Shown: positions 23,507 to 35,271, counted from the stretch's first letter. The stretch: 64,000 nucleotides of DNA from Stromatinia cepivora (GCA_014898415.1 RCTD01000003.1:1054001-1118000), one strand, 5' to 3'. The notes: generated by a model not told the origin, from the sequence alone. Numbers and translations: made by a program.

Positions 23507-24042
23507 CGAGTTTCTTAGGTCCGCCCACCGAGAGCACTAAAAAGGGCCGCTATCACGAATGAAATTTACTCGCGGTGGAGGGGGGGAGGGGAGTTGGGTA
23601 GAAACTTCTGTTTATTCTTCTTCTTAATTCACACACAGCATAATGATATCGGGATCATAGATTCACGATGTCTGCTGAATCTTTGGTCTAGACTTTGCTC
23701 ATTATTTGCTTATGCTTTACATGAGTATAAAAATTAACTACCCCCTACACCAGGCTTTTCCAACCTCACCCACGACACCGTTAGTCAGCTTTCAGGATCT
23801 CGGTAGATGGATTCATCAGAACCCAAGATCCCATACTGGACTGCAGTCTTGATGACCTTAATTGGCTTGTGTAACGACAAGCTACTTTGCCAAACAACGA
23901 ACTGGGAATAAAGTATTCAAATCTGCTGACCAAGAAATCAACACCTGACCGTAAAAGCCCAGATAGGAGGATTTTCGGCAATGGGTACGAGTATCTGAAA
24001 ATCTTTGGAGCATACATACATCAAGATGTCTCCAAGGTCTAT
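23507..24042. other. Intergenic, no supported gene
   Basis: A minus-strand frame at 23781-24017 has no recognisable content. A G-rich stretch lies at 23575-23600. Confidence 0.45.
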
Positions 24043-24423
24043 CTATAATTGCTGCCTAACCGTAACTCTCTCCCGGCCTAATCCCCAACCTAGTCCTACT
24101 TCTCGAAATGCCCCCTCCCGCCCCACCCTCCCCCAATCTCCATCCACCCAGGAGCGCGGAAGCGGTGCGTCTCGTGGCAGTAATGGGGTTCCGTATACTA
24201 CGAAAGGTGATTGTTGAGTCTGTAATTCTGCTTCATATGTTGTTCGCGAACGTTTTTCGGATATGGTAGAGATATAGAGATTCAAAATTGGAATTGGTCT
24301 CGTTAGCGACAATCTTAATAACGCCCTTTCCAGCCCGCTTGTTCTTGTCTTCGTCACGGAGCTCAACCGCCTCGTGTTGACTTGAAATGTCATCCCTTTT
24401 TGAATAGTATATTCAAATTTCAT
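24043..24423 (-). CDS. Hypothetical protein carrying the dispersed repeat
   Basis: ATG at 24423 and a continuous frame of 126 residues: MKFEYTIQKGMTFQVNTRRL, a hydrophobic patch (ALLRLSLTRPIPILNLYIS), then the repeated peptide WVDGDWGRVGREGAFREVGL shared with 15.2 kb. It could be a small gene or a fragment of a larger family. No domain recognised. Confidence 0.35.
   Translation of the reverse strand: MKFEYTIQKGMTFQVNTRRLSSVTKTRTSGLERALLRLSLTRPIPILNLYISTISEKRSRTTYEAELQTQQSPFVVYGTPLLPRDAPLPRSWVDGDWGRVGREGAFREVGLGWGLGRERVTVRQQL
24050..24185. repeat. Dispersed repeat, copy 2 (partner at 15186-15330)
   Basis: Matches the 15.2-kb copy over the blocks ctagtcctact.ctcgaaatgccccct, cgcccc and ccccaatc..ccacccaccca with small gaps. 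Conservation is clearest in the minus-strand peptide frame. Confidence 0.6.
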
Positions 24424-25027
24424 TGATGGTATTTAAATTCTGGTATTTTCCAGCTTATGACATGCCCGTATAAACGTTAGTTTTCACTAATGCAGATAGA
24501 TACCAATAAGGTGATGAGATGAGGAAGCAATGTATGGAACAAACACCGGAAATTCTTTAAAAATAATCCATTCAACTACTGAACTGACTAAATAGAAGTG
24601 GATAACTAAAACTTATAGCCAATCTAATGACCACAAAATAATATCGTAAAACAATAGAACTACACTTCAAACCACCTAGAACCGACTAATCAAGGAAGAG
24701 AATGCCCTAGAAACACCGACTGAATGCCATAGCTATATTCAACAGCATTACCTGAAACATAAGTTCTGAAAGCTGTGTTAGCTGGGGCTCCAAATGGAAA
24801 TAAAGATATACTTGTTAGAAATTTCCTTCACATGAGTCACCCAACAATCATTCAACTTCCTCGCTTTCCAAGTTCCCTTTACTTCCCTCCCCTCTTCAAC
24901 CAACTTACGCGCCACCACCATTCACCAGAAATAACGACGATAACGATACAAAACATCAAATCACTCCATCTCTAACCCTAAGTCATATTTTCCTCTCTAT
25001 AATCGCTGACAATTTCTCACTCGCAAT

Positions 25028-26234
25028 ATGTCAAATACATCAGATATTTCAGCAGACGCCAGTGTGCCGAGCGGGGGAAACAAAACCGAAGGTCTCTTAC
25101 CGTAAAAATACGACACGCATACCATGGCTCGCCTGCATCTTCGTTATAATTATCGGTGTACTAGTAATGCAAAGTATTATTACATCATCTCATAAAATTG
25201 TTTCATATCAGCCCGGCGGATCACCACCCTTTGCTCAAGCTGGTAACTACCGAACATGTCAAGAAAGCAAGGCCGATACACTCGTTCCCAGTTTAATATC
25301 TGTAGATGAGCAGAATGTAATCTTAGTACAACGGAGAGCAATCGAAGCCCAACTTTCAGATATCCATCGTTTGTTTCCCAAAACTGTATATCCAGCTCTG
25401 GACCAACTTCTTGAATCTGAAAATACCGCTAGCGATCAAATTGATGAATTTTTCGATGCGATACACAAAGCCAAGACGACATTAAGAATCGAAACCGAAC
25501 AGAAAACGACCGAGATCATGAAAATTGCTCGAAGTGTCGAAGAAACTATTCAAAGTCCACCAGACCCAAAGGAAGGGTGGTGGAAACGACTAGCCACTAC
25601 CACACAGAAAGAATCATTCGCAAAAAACCAAATAGAATATATAACATCACTACATCGAGCCTATAGAAACACCACAATAAGTACCATCGGACAAATTTCG
25701 CAGATAGGATATACAGCCGACAAAGCGCATCGGGACTTGAAAATAAGTGTAGATCGAGTCATAAGCAACATTCAATATGAGCGGCGAATCCAAACCGGTA
25801 ACCTCAATCAAGTCTTGCTCGATATCACTACCAAAGATGCCTTTATATCGCGATATCAAAGCTACCTTTGGTATTCTGTAAAGATGCGTTTTAGAAAATA
25901 CGGCCTCGAGAGAAAAGGACGGCAGGATTCGAAAAAAGCTTATGAAATCTCACTTGAGATATTGAAGAAACTTCAAGCGATGTGTCGGGATTTGAAAATC
26001 CAGAGGAATGATTTCCAAAATGAAATTGCTCATTGTACTGAGAGTTGGGGCGTACTATGGTATCGCACTCAAAACGAATGTTGGTTTCCAAGTCTGCCGA
26101 GATTGAAGGGGGGTTTGATGGGGAATCAATATCTTCTTGATTGGACTAAGCAGATTTCTTATTGGGCGGAATATAATAGCGAGTTCGCGAATGCGTTGGA
26201 GGAATTTGGAAAGACTACAGGTAGAATAATATGA
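25028..26234 (+). CDS. Single-pass membrane protein of unknown function, frameshift near the start
   Basis: From about 25075 to the stop at 26234 one frame reads a membrane span (IPWLACIFVIIIGVLVMQSI) and then about 340 residues of helical, charge-rich sequence with Trp and Cys near the end (WGVLWYRTQNECWFPSLPRL). That frame has no ATG ahead of the span. The ATG with good context at 25028 begins MSNTSDISADASVPSGGNKT in another frame that soon stops. Dropping one G from the GGGGG at 25072-25076 would join the two, so a one-base change (real or a sequencing error) is likely. Otherwise the start is ATG 25167, inside the span, which would destroy it. Function unknown; overall plan resembles the protein at 15.6-17.1 kb. 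Confidence 0.6.
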
Positions 26235-26562
26235 CATCGATATGAGTTGACTGTTGACTGTTGACTGTCACCCAATATCACTTGGGAGGCCGGAAAGAGT
26301 GGTTGGTTGAGGAAAGGTCCGAGGGGGGGTGAGGGTGAGAAGATAGGAAACAGGAAACAAATAAAGGAATGGCTGGCGTCGTCCGTAAGTAGATATTGTG
26401 TCTTGAGGATGTTGTTAGTATAAGTAGTTGGTACATACCTAGTAGTCGTCTGAAATGGTGTTAAAAGTGGCTACCTATTAGACGTACGTGGAAATAATGG
26501 GTAATGTATACCTAAGAAAGTCTAGATATTCATACTCTTAACAATCAAACTATACACCAAAA
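26235..26562. other. Intergenic
   Basis: Nothing recognised apart from a small run of ttgactg repeats just after the preceding stop. Confidence 0.5.
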
Positions 26563-26904
26563 ATGCAGTTACAGGATTCAGATTACCCTGCCTACCCCTC
26601 ATTCCAAACTAGACTGCAATTGCAGAATCAAGACTATCAATCATACACTCTCAATCCGGAATGTACTCCTCCATCTACTCCTCCATCTACTCCTCCATCT
26701 ACTCCTCCATCTACTCCTCCATCTACTCCTCCATCTACTCCTCCATCTACTCCTCCATCTACTCCTCCATCTACTCCTCCATCTACTCCTCCATCTACTC
26801 CTCCATCTACTCCTCCATCTACTCCTCCATCTACTCCTCCATCTACACTTCACTCCAACCTAGCCAATCTCAGATATATTTCTCCATCGTCAGCGACGCC
26901 GTAA
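26563..26904 (+). CDS. Candidate small protein with TPPS tandem repeats
   Basis: ATG at 26563 gives MQLQDSDYPAYPSFQTRLQL, then about fifteen TPPS units and a short unique end, 113 residues in all. No signal peptide. The whole middle is a 12-bp minisatellite that is open in several frames on both strands, so the frame alone is weak evidence; the unique N-terminus is the main support. Could be non-coding. Confidence 0.3.
   Translation: MQLQDSDYPAYPSFQTRLQLQNQDYQSYTLNPECTPPSTPPSTPPSTPPSTPPSTPPSTPPSTPPSTPPSTPPSTPPSTPPSTPPSTPPSTPPSTLHSNLANLRYISPSSATP
26663..26846 (+). repeat. 12-bp minisatellite, about 15 copies
   Basis: The unit tactcctccatc repeats about fifteen times with no visible mismatch. 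Unit length is a multiple of three, so copy-number change keeps frame. Confidence 0.97.
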
Positions 26905-28598
26905 ATAGTAGAGTCTCAGATCTTGTCGCCTGTCGCAACTCGACGCCTTCCAATGCCACCCATGGCTTAGCTTGCTTATTTGTAATCTTCCAGTTGCAAT
27001 TGCAGTTGCTAACTGCCTGTGACCTCCCCATCGCTATTCTGATATAACTAGGCTTTCGGATTGCAGGAAATTGGCGCGTTCATCTCGAGGAGTGATGTAG
27101 TTTGCAATCTATTCACAGCGACGTTGGCCGATACCCGCTTTCCTCTTCTCTGCCTTTTCCCCATTCATCGAAAAATCCTTCACCCCTCCCTATCCGCCTT
27201 TCTTCTCAAGCAAAGAAAGCAACTCAAGTAATCCCGTATGAATCTCCGAATGGTCCTCCATACATCAATATACATGGCAAACTCCTACAATTCCTGGTGC
27301 TCCTACAATCATCACAAATCAGCCCAGAACAAGACATCTCGCGCATATCACATCATCAATCTTATGATGGAGGGAAGGGAACATACCTAGACTAGGTAAG
27401 TCCCACGGAGCACATCAACACAATGGCACTCTATCTGGCAGCCTCAACCACGCATTCCATTCGCAGCGCAGTTAGCTGTGGTATCGTGAGTCATTTCTTC
27501 CATTGGTCGCATTGCATGGTGCAATGTATGGAAACAATGTTGAGGGATGGTTTTGATGACTGGAGTCACCAAGGAGGTATTGTAATATTGCGACAAGGGG
27601 GCAGTTGTTCTGGTTGAATATACTCGCAGAACTTCATATATGCTATTCTCCCTTCATCATCAAATCAAATGTAGCTCAAGTCTTTAATGAATATTATAAT
27701 TAAATCTCATTCCTTTTCTAACTTATCTTCATTCTCTATATATCCTTTATATATTTAAATTTAATCTTATCTCCTTCATTTTGATGCCCCGTCACATGCC
27801 CGTCCTCAAAACCTCAAAGCTTCCCCCACCATCATTAATTATAATCAAACAATTCTTTTCTTTTCTTTCGTATTTGAAAAACTTCACATCAATCAAGATT
27901 CTATTATTACAATAACACGAATCACATATAATAATTTCACAAATCCAAGAACAAAGTGTACAAAGAGCTGAATATGACACATCACCTCCCTCATTCCTTA
28001 CCTACCTCAATTCTCATTTTCGCTAACACCCTTAGACTTCACCCCTAATCACTCACTATCCATCCCGCTTAACATTTACCATACACCCCTCTTCACTTTC
28101 CCTCTCTTCATTCCTCTTTCCCTCCCTCCTTCCACTCCCCCTATCCTACTCAACTTCATCCACAAACAATCACAAGCATTCACAAACCAAGACAAACAAC
28201 TCCCCGAAATACTTAGGCATGAATTGTAAAACTGTATGAATTGAGAATCATCTAAACAACTATAACTATACTAAAGAAACAACCCTCATTTTTGAGTTTT
28301 GTCCCAATACTCCTTTTGCATATACAAAAGAGGTATCAATCATATCTTATCATATCAAAAGCATCATATCCTATTTTATCCAAACAAAGCAGAATGAAAA
28401 GAAAACAAAAAGAAAAGATATCGACAGATATGTATGACCAACAGACTTTTATCCATCAGTCCAGTTTTCCATTCCCTGTGTGAGGTCCCATCCCATCCCA
28501 TCCCATTCACCCCATCCCCAGTCCCCCAATGGTATAGTATGGTATATGGCATCCAACTCCAGAAATAAAAGCAAACAATCAATGGACCACATCATAAA
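26905..28598. other. Intergenic, includes 3' region of the coiled-coil gene
   Basis: No supported gene. 27650-28200 is AT- and pyrimidine-rich. A short run of the pentamer tccca occurs at about 28485-28505. Confidence 0.5.
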
Positions 28599-31043
28599 TC
28601 AAGCAAGGATATCCAGTTCCTCCCCATTATCATGTGCATTCTTCCCCTCTCTCTCATCAGCTTCCTCCTCCTCCTCCAAAAATCCCAATCCACTATCATA
28701 TCTTCTCTTCTTTTTCTTTCCACTAGCGGTCACACCACCACTTGATCTTCTCCTCGCCAATCCTGCATCCAGATATTGACCTTTCCTTACGACCGGAACT
28801 TTAACTTTCAAATTCCTTGAAGTTTCTCCGGCTTCCGTCTCACTAGATTCATCACCATCACTCTCCACATATCCTCGTCCGATATCCATTATACCAGCGA
28901 GTTGTCTCCTCATTCCCTCAACCACCTTCTTTCCTCTTCTCTTTTCCCTAATGACTCCTCCCTTCAATTTCTCTGCACAATTCTCGAGATCTTCGTTTTC
29001 AGTCTTCAAATCCGAGTTTTCTTGTCTCAAATTCTCAACAGCCTTTTGGGTGTTCTTCAAAATAAATGTCGTTCTTTCAAGCTCTTCTTGAAGTTCTGCT
29101 ATCCGGTCATCGCGTTCCGTTAAATCTTCGCTTATTTGACGATCAGAGAGAAGTATTTGTCCCTCCTTCTCATTGAGGAGATTTTGAAGCGTAGCAGAAG
29201 CATTCAAAGCAGCTGTTAGTCTTGTCGAAAGTTCACCAACTATCATATTCTTCCCTTCAAGTTCCACAGCAAATGCGTTCGCCCTGAAAATTTCCCGTTG
29301 AAGTTGATCATCCAAATTGTGTATTCCACGTTTCAGATCATCCTCGACATCTTTATGTTCTCTTTCGATCCTCTCAACTAGGTTTTCCAATCCAGAGACC
29401 TCGCTTCGGTATCCATTTAGTGCAGTTTGAAGACGTGAATTTGAGATTTCATTTTCGGCGACTTCTTTACTCATCCGGGAAACGGCAGTTGAAACAGCGG
29501 ATAACTCTTTCTGTACATCATGCAAAGCATCAATACGAGCAGTCAGTTGTTGGCGAAGAATGATTTCTTGCTCATGATACTGGTCGATGGTTTCATCTTG
29601 TTTCTTTGCTTTCTCAACCAGATTCTTGAGTCGTTCAAGTAGCATACTGAGGAGTTTATCATTTTCAAATCCTTCAGTTACTTCTCCAGGGGTAAGATAC
29701 TCGAGCTCGAGTCTTGCTTTGCGGAATTGCTCGACAATGATTTTGATAGTCGCCTCAGGGTCGGCGGAGAATCCTAGGGAGGTTACCTCAGTTGAAAGTG
29801 CATTGAATGATGCTTCCTTTTCAAGAACCTGAGCCTGGGCAATAGTAAGAGTCGTGAGAACGGAGTCAAGCGCTGAGTCGAGAGTTGAGTTATCGTGAGA
29901 TTGGTCTAACGAGATGTATGACGACAACTTCTGGGAAAGACGATTTTCATGATCTTTGTTCAGTGCCAAGGCAGAAGTGAGACTTTTGATCTCAGATTGT
30001 AAGTCAAGAAGTTGTGCTTCGAGCTTTGCATTAAGAGGATCTGGAAAGTTGGCTTGTGTCGAATTTGATGAGCTGGAAGGCTTTTGGGAGGATGTATCAG
30101 CTATTGTGGCAGGTGGCGATGGGAATGAAATGTTGTGCTGAACGGACGTGTTCATTAGGTCACCGGGCTTGGTGAAGGACCCATCAAAAGTCATCATCTT
30201 ATGGTCGTCATATGAAGAGTCGATTACCATGCCAGTATCATCATTCTGTCTGTTCAAGGTATTGTGATCTCCATCCACACTCATATTCATATTATGATCA
30301 TCATCGTCATCGAAATCAAATGGATCTTGAGTTCCCATTTGCCAGTCATGGTGAGCATCCGAACGTTCTTCCTTCTGTGATAATTCTGCCTTGAGCTCTT
30401 GAATCTCTCTTTCCATATCTTGAAACTTCTCTACCATAGTAGGGCTTGTAAGAATAGATGTACCTGCCTCGAATCCTAACTGGCTTGCGACGTCGTGCTC
30501 ATCCTGTATGCACTGTAATTCATAGTCCTTTTCCTCCAATTCCTTTCTAAGTCGAAAAATCTCCGATTTTCTTGCTTTCGCCTCATGCTTTTTCTCCCAT
30601 TCAATCTTATTGGTTTCCTCACTTAGTCCATTTCTCTTCATACGTCTCGTAACTCTGCCATCCAAAACTTGTCGTAGTGGGGCAAACTGTAATTCCCCGG
30701 AGAATGGCTCGTTGTCCTGCCGACGATCGAGTAATCGTTTTACTGGTGCTGAATGTCGACGATTTGATTTTGCAGAAGAAAGGGAAGTCTTTCGAAAAGA
30801 TGGTGTCAAACCAGAAGATGTTTGAAGAAGATTTGGTCCTGGGTCAGAAAACCTTACCTTCTTCTTAGGTCTTCTTGATCTGGGTGTTGTGGGAGGAGGT
30901 ATCGATACTTCTATGGAACGCGATAAAGAAGCTTGGGAATTTGATCGTGATTGTATTTCTGCCCCATTACAACTTCTTCTCTTTCTCCTCAGAGCAATAG
31001 GTTGATCATCCTCCATGGCCATTACCACGTCGTTCTTCGCCAT
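28599..31043 (-). CDS. Large coiled-coil protein with a PP1-docking-like motif
   Basis: Single exon of 814 residues. I take ATG 31043 (MAKNDVVMAMEDDQPIALRR); the open frame extends upstream without an ATG. The basic N-terminus carries KKKVRFSDPGP with KVRF at residues 62-65, matching the RVxF motif that docks protein phosphatase 1. A conserved-looking block FAPLRQVLDGRVTRRMKRNG (about 130) precedes long coiled coils (about 155-215 and 345-735) rich in Glu, Leu and Lys. An Asp/His/Asn-rich acidic patch sits near 250. The C-terminus is basic then acidic (KKKKRRYDSGLGFLEEEEE). This plan is that of a spindle-pole, kinetochore or nuclear structural protein, and a Cut12-like spindle pole protein is one possibility, but I cannot name it. 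Confidence 0.85.
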   Translation of the reverse strand: MAKNDVVMAMEDDQPIALRRKRRSCNGAEIQSRSNSQASLSRSIEVSIPPPTTPRSRRPKKKVRFSDPGPNLLQTSSGLTPSFRKTSLSSAKSNRRHSAPVKRLLDRRQDNEPFSGELQFAPLRQVLDGRVTRRMKRNGLSEETNKIEWEKKHEAKARKSEIFRLRKELEEKDYELQCIQDEHDVASQLGFEAGTSILTSPTMVEKFQDMEREIQELKAELSQKEERSDAHHDWQMGTQDPFDFDDDDDHNMNMSVDGDHNTLNRQNDDTGMVIDSSYDDHKMMTFDGSFTKPGDLMNTSVQHNISFPSPPATIADTSSQKPSSSSNSTQANFPDPLNAKLEAQLLDLQSEIKSLTSALALNKDHENRLSQKLSSYISLDQSHDNSTLDSALDSVLTTLTIAQAQVLEKEASFNALSTEVTSLGFSADPEATIKIIVEQFRKARLELEYLTPGEVTEGFENDKLLSMLLERLKNLVEKAKKQDETIDQYHEQEIILRQQLTARIDALHDVQKELSAVSTAVSRMSKEVAENEISNSRLQTALNGYRSEVSGLENLVERIEREHKDVEDDLKRGIHNLDDQLQREIFRANAFAVELEGKNMIVGELSTRLTAALNASATLQNLLNEKEGQILLSDRQISEDLTERDDRIAELQEELERTTFILKNTQKAVENLRQENSDLKTENEDLENCAEKLKGGVIREKRRGKKVVEGMRRQLAGIMDIGRGYVESDGDESSETEAGETSRNLKVKVPVVRKGQYLDAGLARRRSSGGVTASGKKKKRRYDSGLGFLEEEEEADEREGKNAHDNGEELDILA

Positions 31044-32664
31044 GCCTTCGATATGCCTATGTTTATTTACCTTATCAACACCTAAATTTGTTATTTCTGC
31101 GGAAAACAGTGAATACTGCACAGTGTATTGTGTATGGAATTGTAAGAAAGTGCTCGATGCTTCATAGAATCATAAACAAAAATGCAAAGCAAGAATCCAG
31201 AGGCGACATGGGTTGAAAATTTATTAAATGGAAAAAGGTTGATGGATGGATATTTTCCATTCATATGCATGTTCGAAAACAACATAAATTTAATTGTTTA
31301 CATCCTACCGTATTAGTCTTAGCGCAATCGTTTCTTTTTTGCGAGTTACCCCACCGTATCAAAAGTTTGGTTGGATGACAGAGTGACAAGTTGATGAGCA
31401 CGACCAAAAAAAGCGTGATGAGGTACGGCATGGTAGCATGGTGTGTTGACTTATGAGTGGAGAGTCAAACGGTTTTTAAGGTAGCAGCGAATCCAGTGAA
31501 CCCAATGAGCCTTGAGAACGCTCTCTTAATGGTAATGTGGTAATGTTCGTCCGTAACTGCAGGGCTGCAGCTGGATCCACGATATTAGTTCAGATGACTG
31601 TCGGTGTCAAGAGCATGGGGTAAAAGCTTCGATGACTCCACTGAAATTCCCGAATGTCAATGTCTAACTGATCCTTGTACAGGATTTTTGAAGGGTATTT
31701 CCATGTTAATGATATTGACGTTGTTGGGAATAGAAGAGAAGATTGAGAAAGGGATTTAAGTCCGACGGATTTCTACTTCTCTTCTTGTCCCGCTGGATGG
31801 GCTTCGGAAAATCGATTTCTAGTGAAATCCTGAACATCTGACTCTGGATTAGGTTATAATAGGAATTGGTTGGCGGGATGTTCCTTCCAATGAACCAAGT
31901 TGTTTGGGCGTACCTACATTGGCGTTGGGTATTTTCCTCCAGATATGACGCACGTCTGCTGGAATTTCATCTAGCTGAACTTCGACATACAGCTTTGAAT
32001 TATAAATTTTTATATTGGAGTAAACTCCTTACGGACCAAAGGAATCTTCGCCTCATGCCAGAGCTCGCGCTCATAGGGCTACAATCATCTAATCACCCTC
32101 GCCTACATTCCCAGATCCACTACTTGTATATGCATCAGTACCCACAACAAAAGATCTATTCTCCTATTGAACCTTACTAGAAGCAATTACAAGATCCATA
32201 ACTTTATTTGCAGTTGCTTGGGAGTCTTCATTCTAGATGGTCTATATGATTTGCATTCCACGTGCGCCAACATTGCCATCAGCGGCCATCATTGGCGGCT
32301 CGTTTGATTAGTAGTGATCTTTCTCCTGTGCTTAGATTCTTTAGTTTTTTCTTTCCTCTATATTGCTCAAAGAGAAACTGTTTTGGGATCAAGACTCGGA
32401 GTTCTCATTTTTCCTGTTCTGTTTGGTGTAAAGCTCACGAATGATGAGCTAAGTGATCATGATATATCATTGCTGCTCCTCTCATGTAAAGCTATCCAAT
32501 ACTGCAACATCTATCTATATTACACAAAGGAGGAAAACCCCCCTGTGTTAAAAAAACGTAAAAATCACAAGAAAAAGCCAATCCCTAACCACAAACCCAC
32601 GAAATGACAAAATAACAAAATGAAGAACCCCCCCCCCCCCCCCCCCCCCCCGGTCCCCAAACCA
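31044..32664. other. Intergenic between two minus-strand genes
   Basis: Promoter region of the coiled-coil gene and 3' region of the caspase-like gene. A 104-codon plus-strand frame at 31866-32180 has no recognised content. Confidence 0.5.
32628..32651. repeat. C24 homopolymer (G24 on the transcript strand)
   Basis: Twenty-four consecutive C, starting 14 bases beyond the stop codon of the caspase-like gene, that is, in its presumed 3' untranslated region as a G run. Confidence 0.95.
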
Positions 32665-35271
32665 TCAAACCCAACTTTCGGGCTGTTTCACAAAACCATA
32701 CACCCCTAGCTGATAAGGATTCCTCTGATCGCGATACGGGAACCGACGACACAAAAACCATTTCGCGATCCAATTTGGGGAGTCCGCCAACGGCTCCCCT
32801 AAGTTCCAATAATAGGCTGTTCGTTCCGAACCGCTTTTTGCAATCGCTTTCATAGCTTGATCCTTGGATGTTTCTAGAAAATCGTTCCAATCGTAGCGCG
32901 CTGACTTGTGTATGTAATTTTTCAGATGACGTTTCTCCGATGTAAGCCATTTGTAAATTCTCTCTGCTTCTTTCTGTGTTTGGGATGAGCATTAATTTGT
33001 TGAATGTTGGTAAAATCTGAAATAGATACTTACATCCATCAAAGCAAAAGTTTCAGCATCCATTTTTAAATGATTCATAAGGTCTTTTTTGGTTCGAGAC
33101 ATCCCTAGTGGAAGCAGCGGTGCAGTTGAAGTTCGATTTCTTCCACGACTTAGCCTCCTCGCGCCCCGAGTCTCGCCATCCTTGGCCTGCAAACCCCAAT
33201 TACCATGCAAATTCTTTCCTGTTCCCGTCATAGACTCAACCTTTCTGCAAAACATCTCAACATCTTGTATTAATTCTTCTTTCTCTGCCGACATCTCCTG
33301 ACATACCGTAAGCCTGACATTGTCCTTTCCATGCGTCAAGCTCTTCTCTTCATCTATCTTCCAATGGCCGATTTCTGGAGCCTGATGAATGTTCTCGAAT
33401 GATTCCGATCGTGCTGGCCGTTGTGGCTTTGCTTTTAATGGCGAGTAAGAATTGTTTTCAATGGACTTCCTTTTCAATGAATTGGTTATGGACCGCTCAT
33501 TTATTCCCAATTTTTCTCTCGTAATACCTACCAGACTGATGGCGGCATGGCGTTCTAAACAAACCCACATTGGAGTTTGAATTGCCACAAGTACCAACGT
33601 TGAGAAGCTGCCAAACCCGGCTTCAATGGTGACGGAGTTGGCAACAATCGGCATCATGCGAAGCCAGTCGGCAAACAAATCGGTAGACAAGTCGGAGCTT
33701 AGATCTTCCTTGAGTCTAACACTTAGGAGAATCCTGGGAAATTGTTGCTCGGTGGAGAGAAGGCTCGATATAGAGGATGGGCTAGATCTTTCTCCCGAAT
33801 CCGCCATTGCATTGGTCGAAAGTGAAGCGGAGCTAGCACTTCCAGTGGATTGTATTGGACTTATTGTCGGAACTATAGATCTCGGTTTCACTGAAAGCTG
33901 TATACTGGAGGGTAAGGCTATATTCTGGGTCAGAACAATATGCAGTGGAGCTTTTTGCAACTCCCTCCCAGCAGGCATCCAATTCTGAATTCGACATAAT
34001 ACTCTGTTATACAGCACAGCTGCGGTAAATTTAGGATGTGAACTCAACAAACGCAATTCTGTTGTCAGAGCATGTGTAAACGAGTGAGGTCCAACACCAT
34101 TCGCAACATCATTAAACCCACAAGCGGCAATAAGCTCTGTCGTTCCATAGCCGTCTCCTGTGTTTGCAGTGCCCGAGGAGCAACAGTCAAGTAACAGTAG
34201 AACATCAGATTGTGCTTCTTCTAGCGAATTTTGAATGCCGCTCCATTTGACCATGTTGTAGCTCGGGTCTCGAGAATTTGAACGACTGCACAGGTAGTCA
34301 GCTTCCAGAATGAAGGTAGCAATAATTTCCAACTAAAATTTATAACCAAAAGGCAAACTCCGCCATCTAAGACCACCCAAAGGCCATTTTGAATTTGACA
34401 AATGTGAGGTTTTTAGAACTTCAAGTCGAAATTCGACACGAGAAAGCAAAAATTTGTCAAACTATCAATTGAATCCATGTTTTGGCAAGAACATGGATAC
34501 TGAAATATCACATTGTAAAATGGATTCTTCCTGAATCAAGTCCACATCACCCGAATCCAGAAACCCCTGCATTCCGGATTTGAAGGGTTTCCCTGTCTGA
34601 AAGAAACTAGAATCTTTCCAACAAATTGGATGTTCTAAGCGGTTAGACTATCAGAAATAGATAGGAAACTGTAAATAAATTAAGTATCTTGAACCGACCG
34701 AACATCGAAATGAATTGAACATTGTCGAGTATTTCCAATGTAATAAGCAAATTTAACATAGACAATAGAATCAAGTATCCCTCACTGTCAGAATGGAGCT
34801 CATAACTTACCTCGCCCAACATGACTGTCGATTCTGAGCCAGCATGCCATGTCCCCCATAATACACGATTTTCAAATCCTCCTTGCTGTCCCCGCCTACT
34901 TCAACAAAATCTAGAATCTTCCGATTCAACCTTTTGTGACTCCCCGTACTAGGTATGCACCAGATTTCGATTTCAAAGTTATAGATGGAGGCTAAAACCA
35001 TGCCTAATTCGTGAACCTCGATGGAAACGGGTAACAGTGGATCTTCGTCTTCCCATAAGAGGAGAAGGGCGTGCACTCGAGAATATTTACTTTGTTCGTC
35101 GTTCGGATAAGCTGCATTGGCAGCTTTCTGCAACTTTTCCCCGAAATCCTGTAGTGTGATATGGTAATGTAATTGGCTCAGATCGCAAGGCTGAAATGGA
35201 GGAGCACATTTTTCACATAAGCCAGTGGTAGATGCCACACCATCTCCATCATTCACTTCCGTGTCGTCCAT
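32665..35271 (-). CDS. Caspase-like (peptidase C14 / metacaspase-related) protein
   Basis: Three exons: 35271-34811, 34285-33034 and 32973-32665, with GTAAGT donors and CAG acceptors; introns of 525 and 60 bp. Exon lengths sum to exactly 674 codons (673 residues). The p20-like domain has the catalytic histidine in IVYYGGHG (H141) and cysteine in LLLLDCCSSG (C189), joined across intron 1 by SCWASRSNSRDPSYNMVKWS, a segment usual in fungal caspase-like proteins. A Ser-rich linker follows (about 270-320), then a region with SVRLKEDLS, a long disordered basic stretch and a C-terminal block (AMKAIAKSGSERTAYYWNLG). Expected to be a Cys peptidase or a death-signalling relative, cytosolic. No NACHT or WD40 domain is attached. 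Start chosen at ATG 35271; the frame is open further up and has another ATG at 35364. Shares a 714-bp divergent promoter with the mutarotase. Confidence 0.85.

Noticed and set aside
26661..27047. Plus-strand frame reading YSSI repeats, and a reverse frame reading WRSR repeats
   Set aside because: Alternative frames of the 12-bp minisatellite without unique flanking protein sequence.
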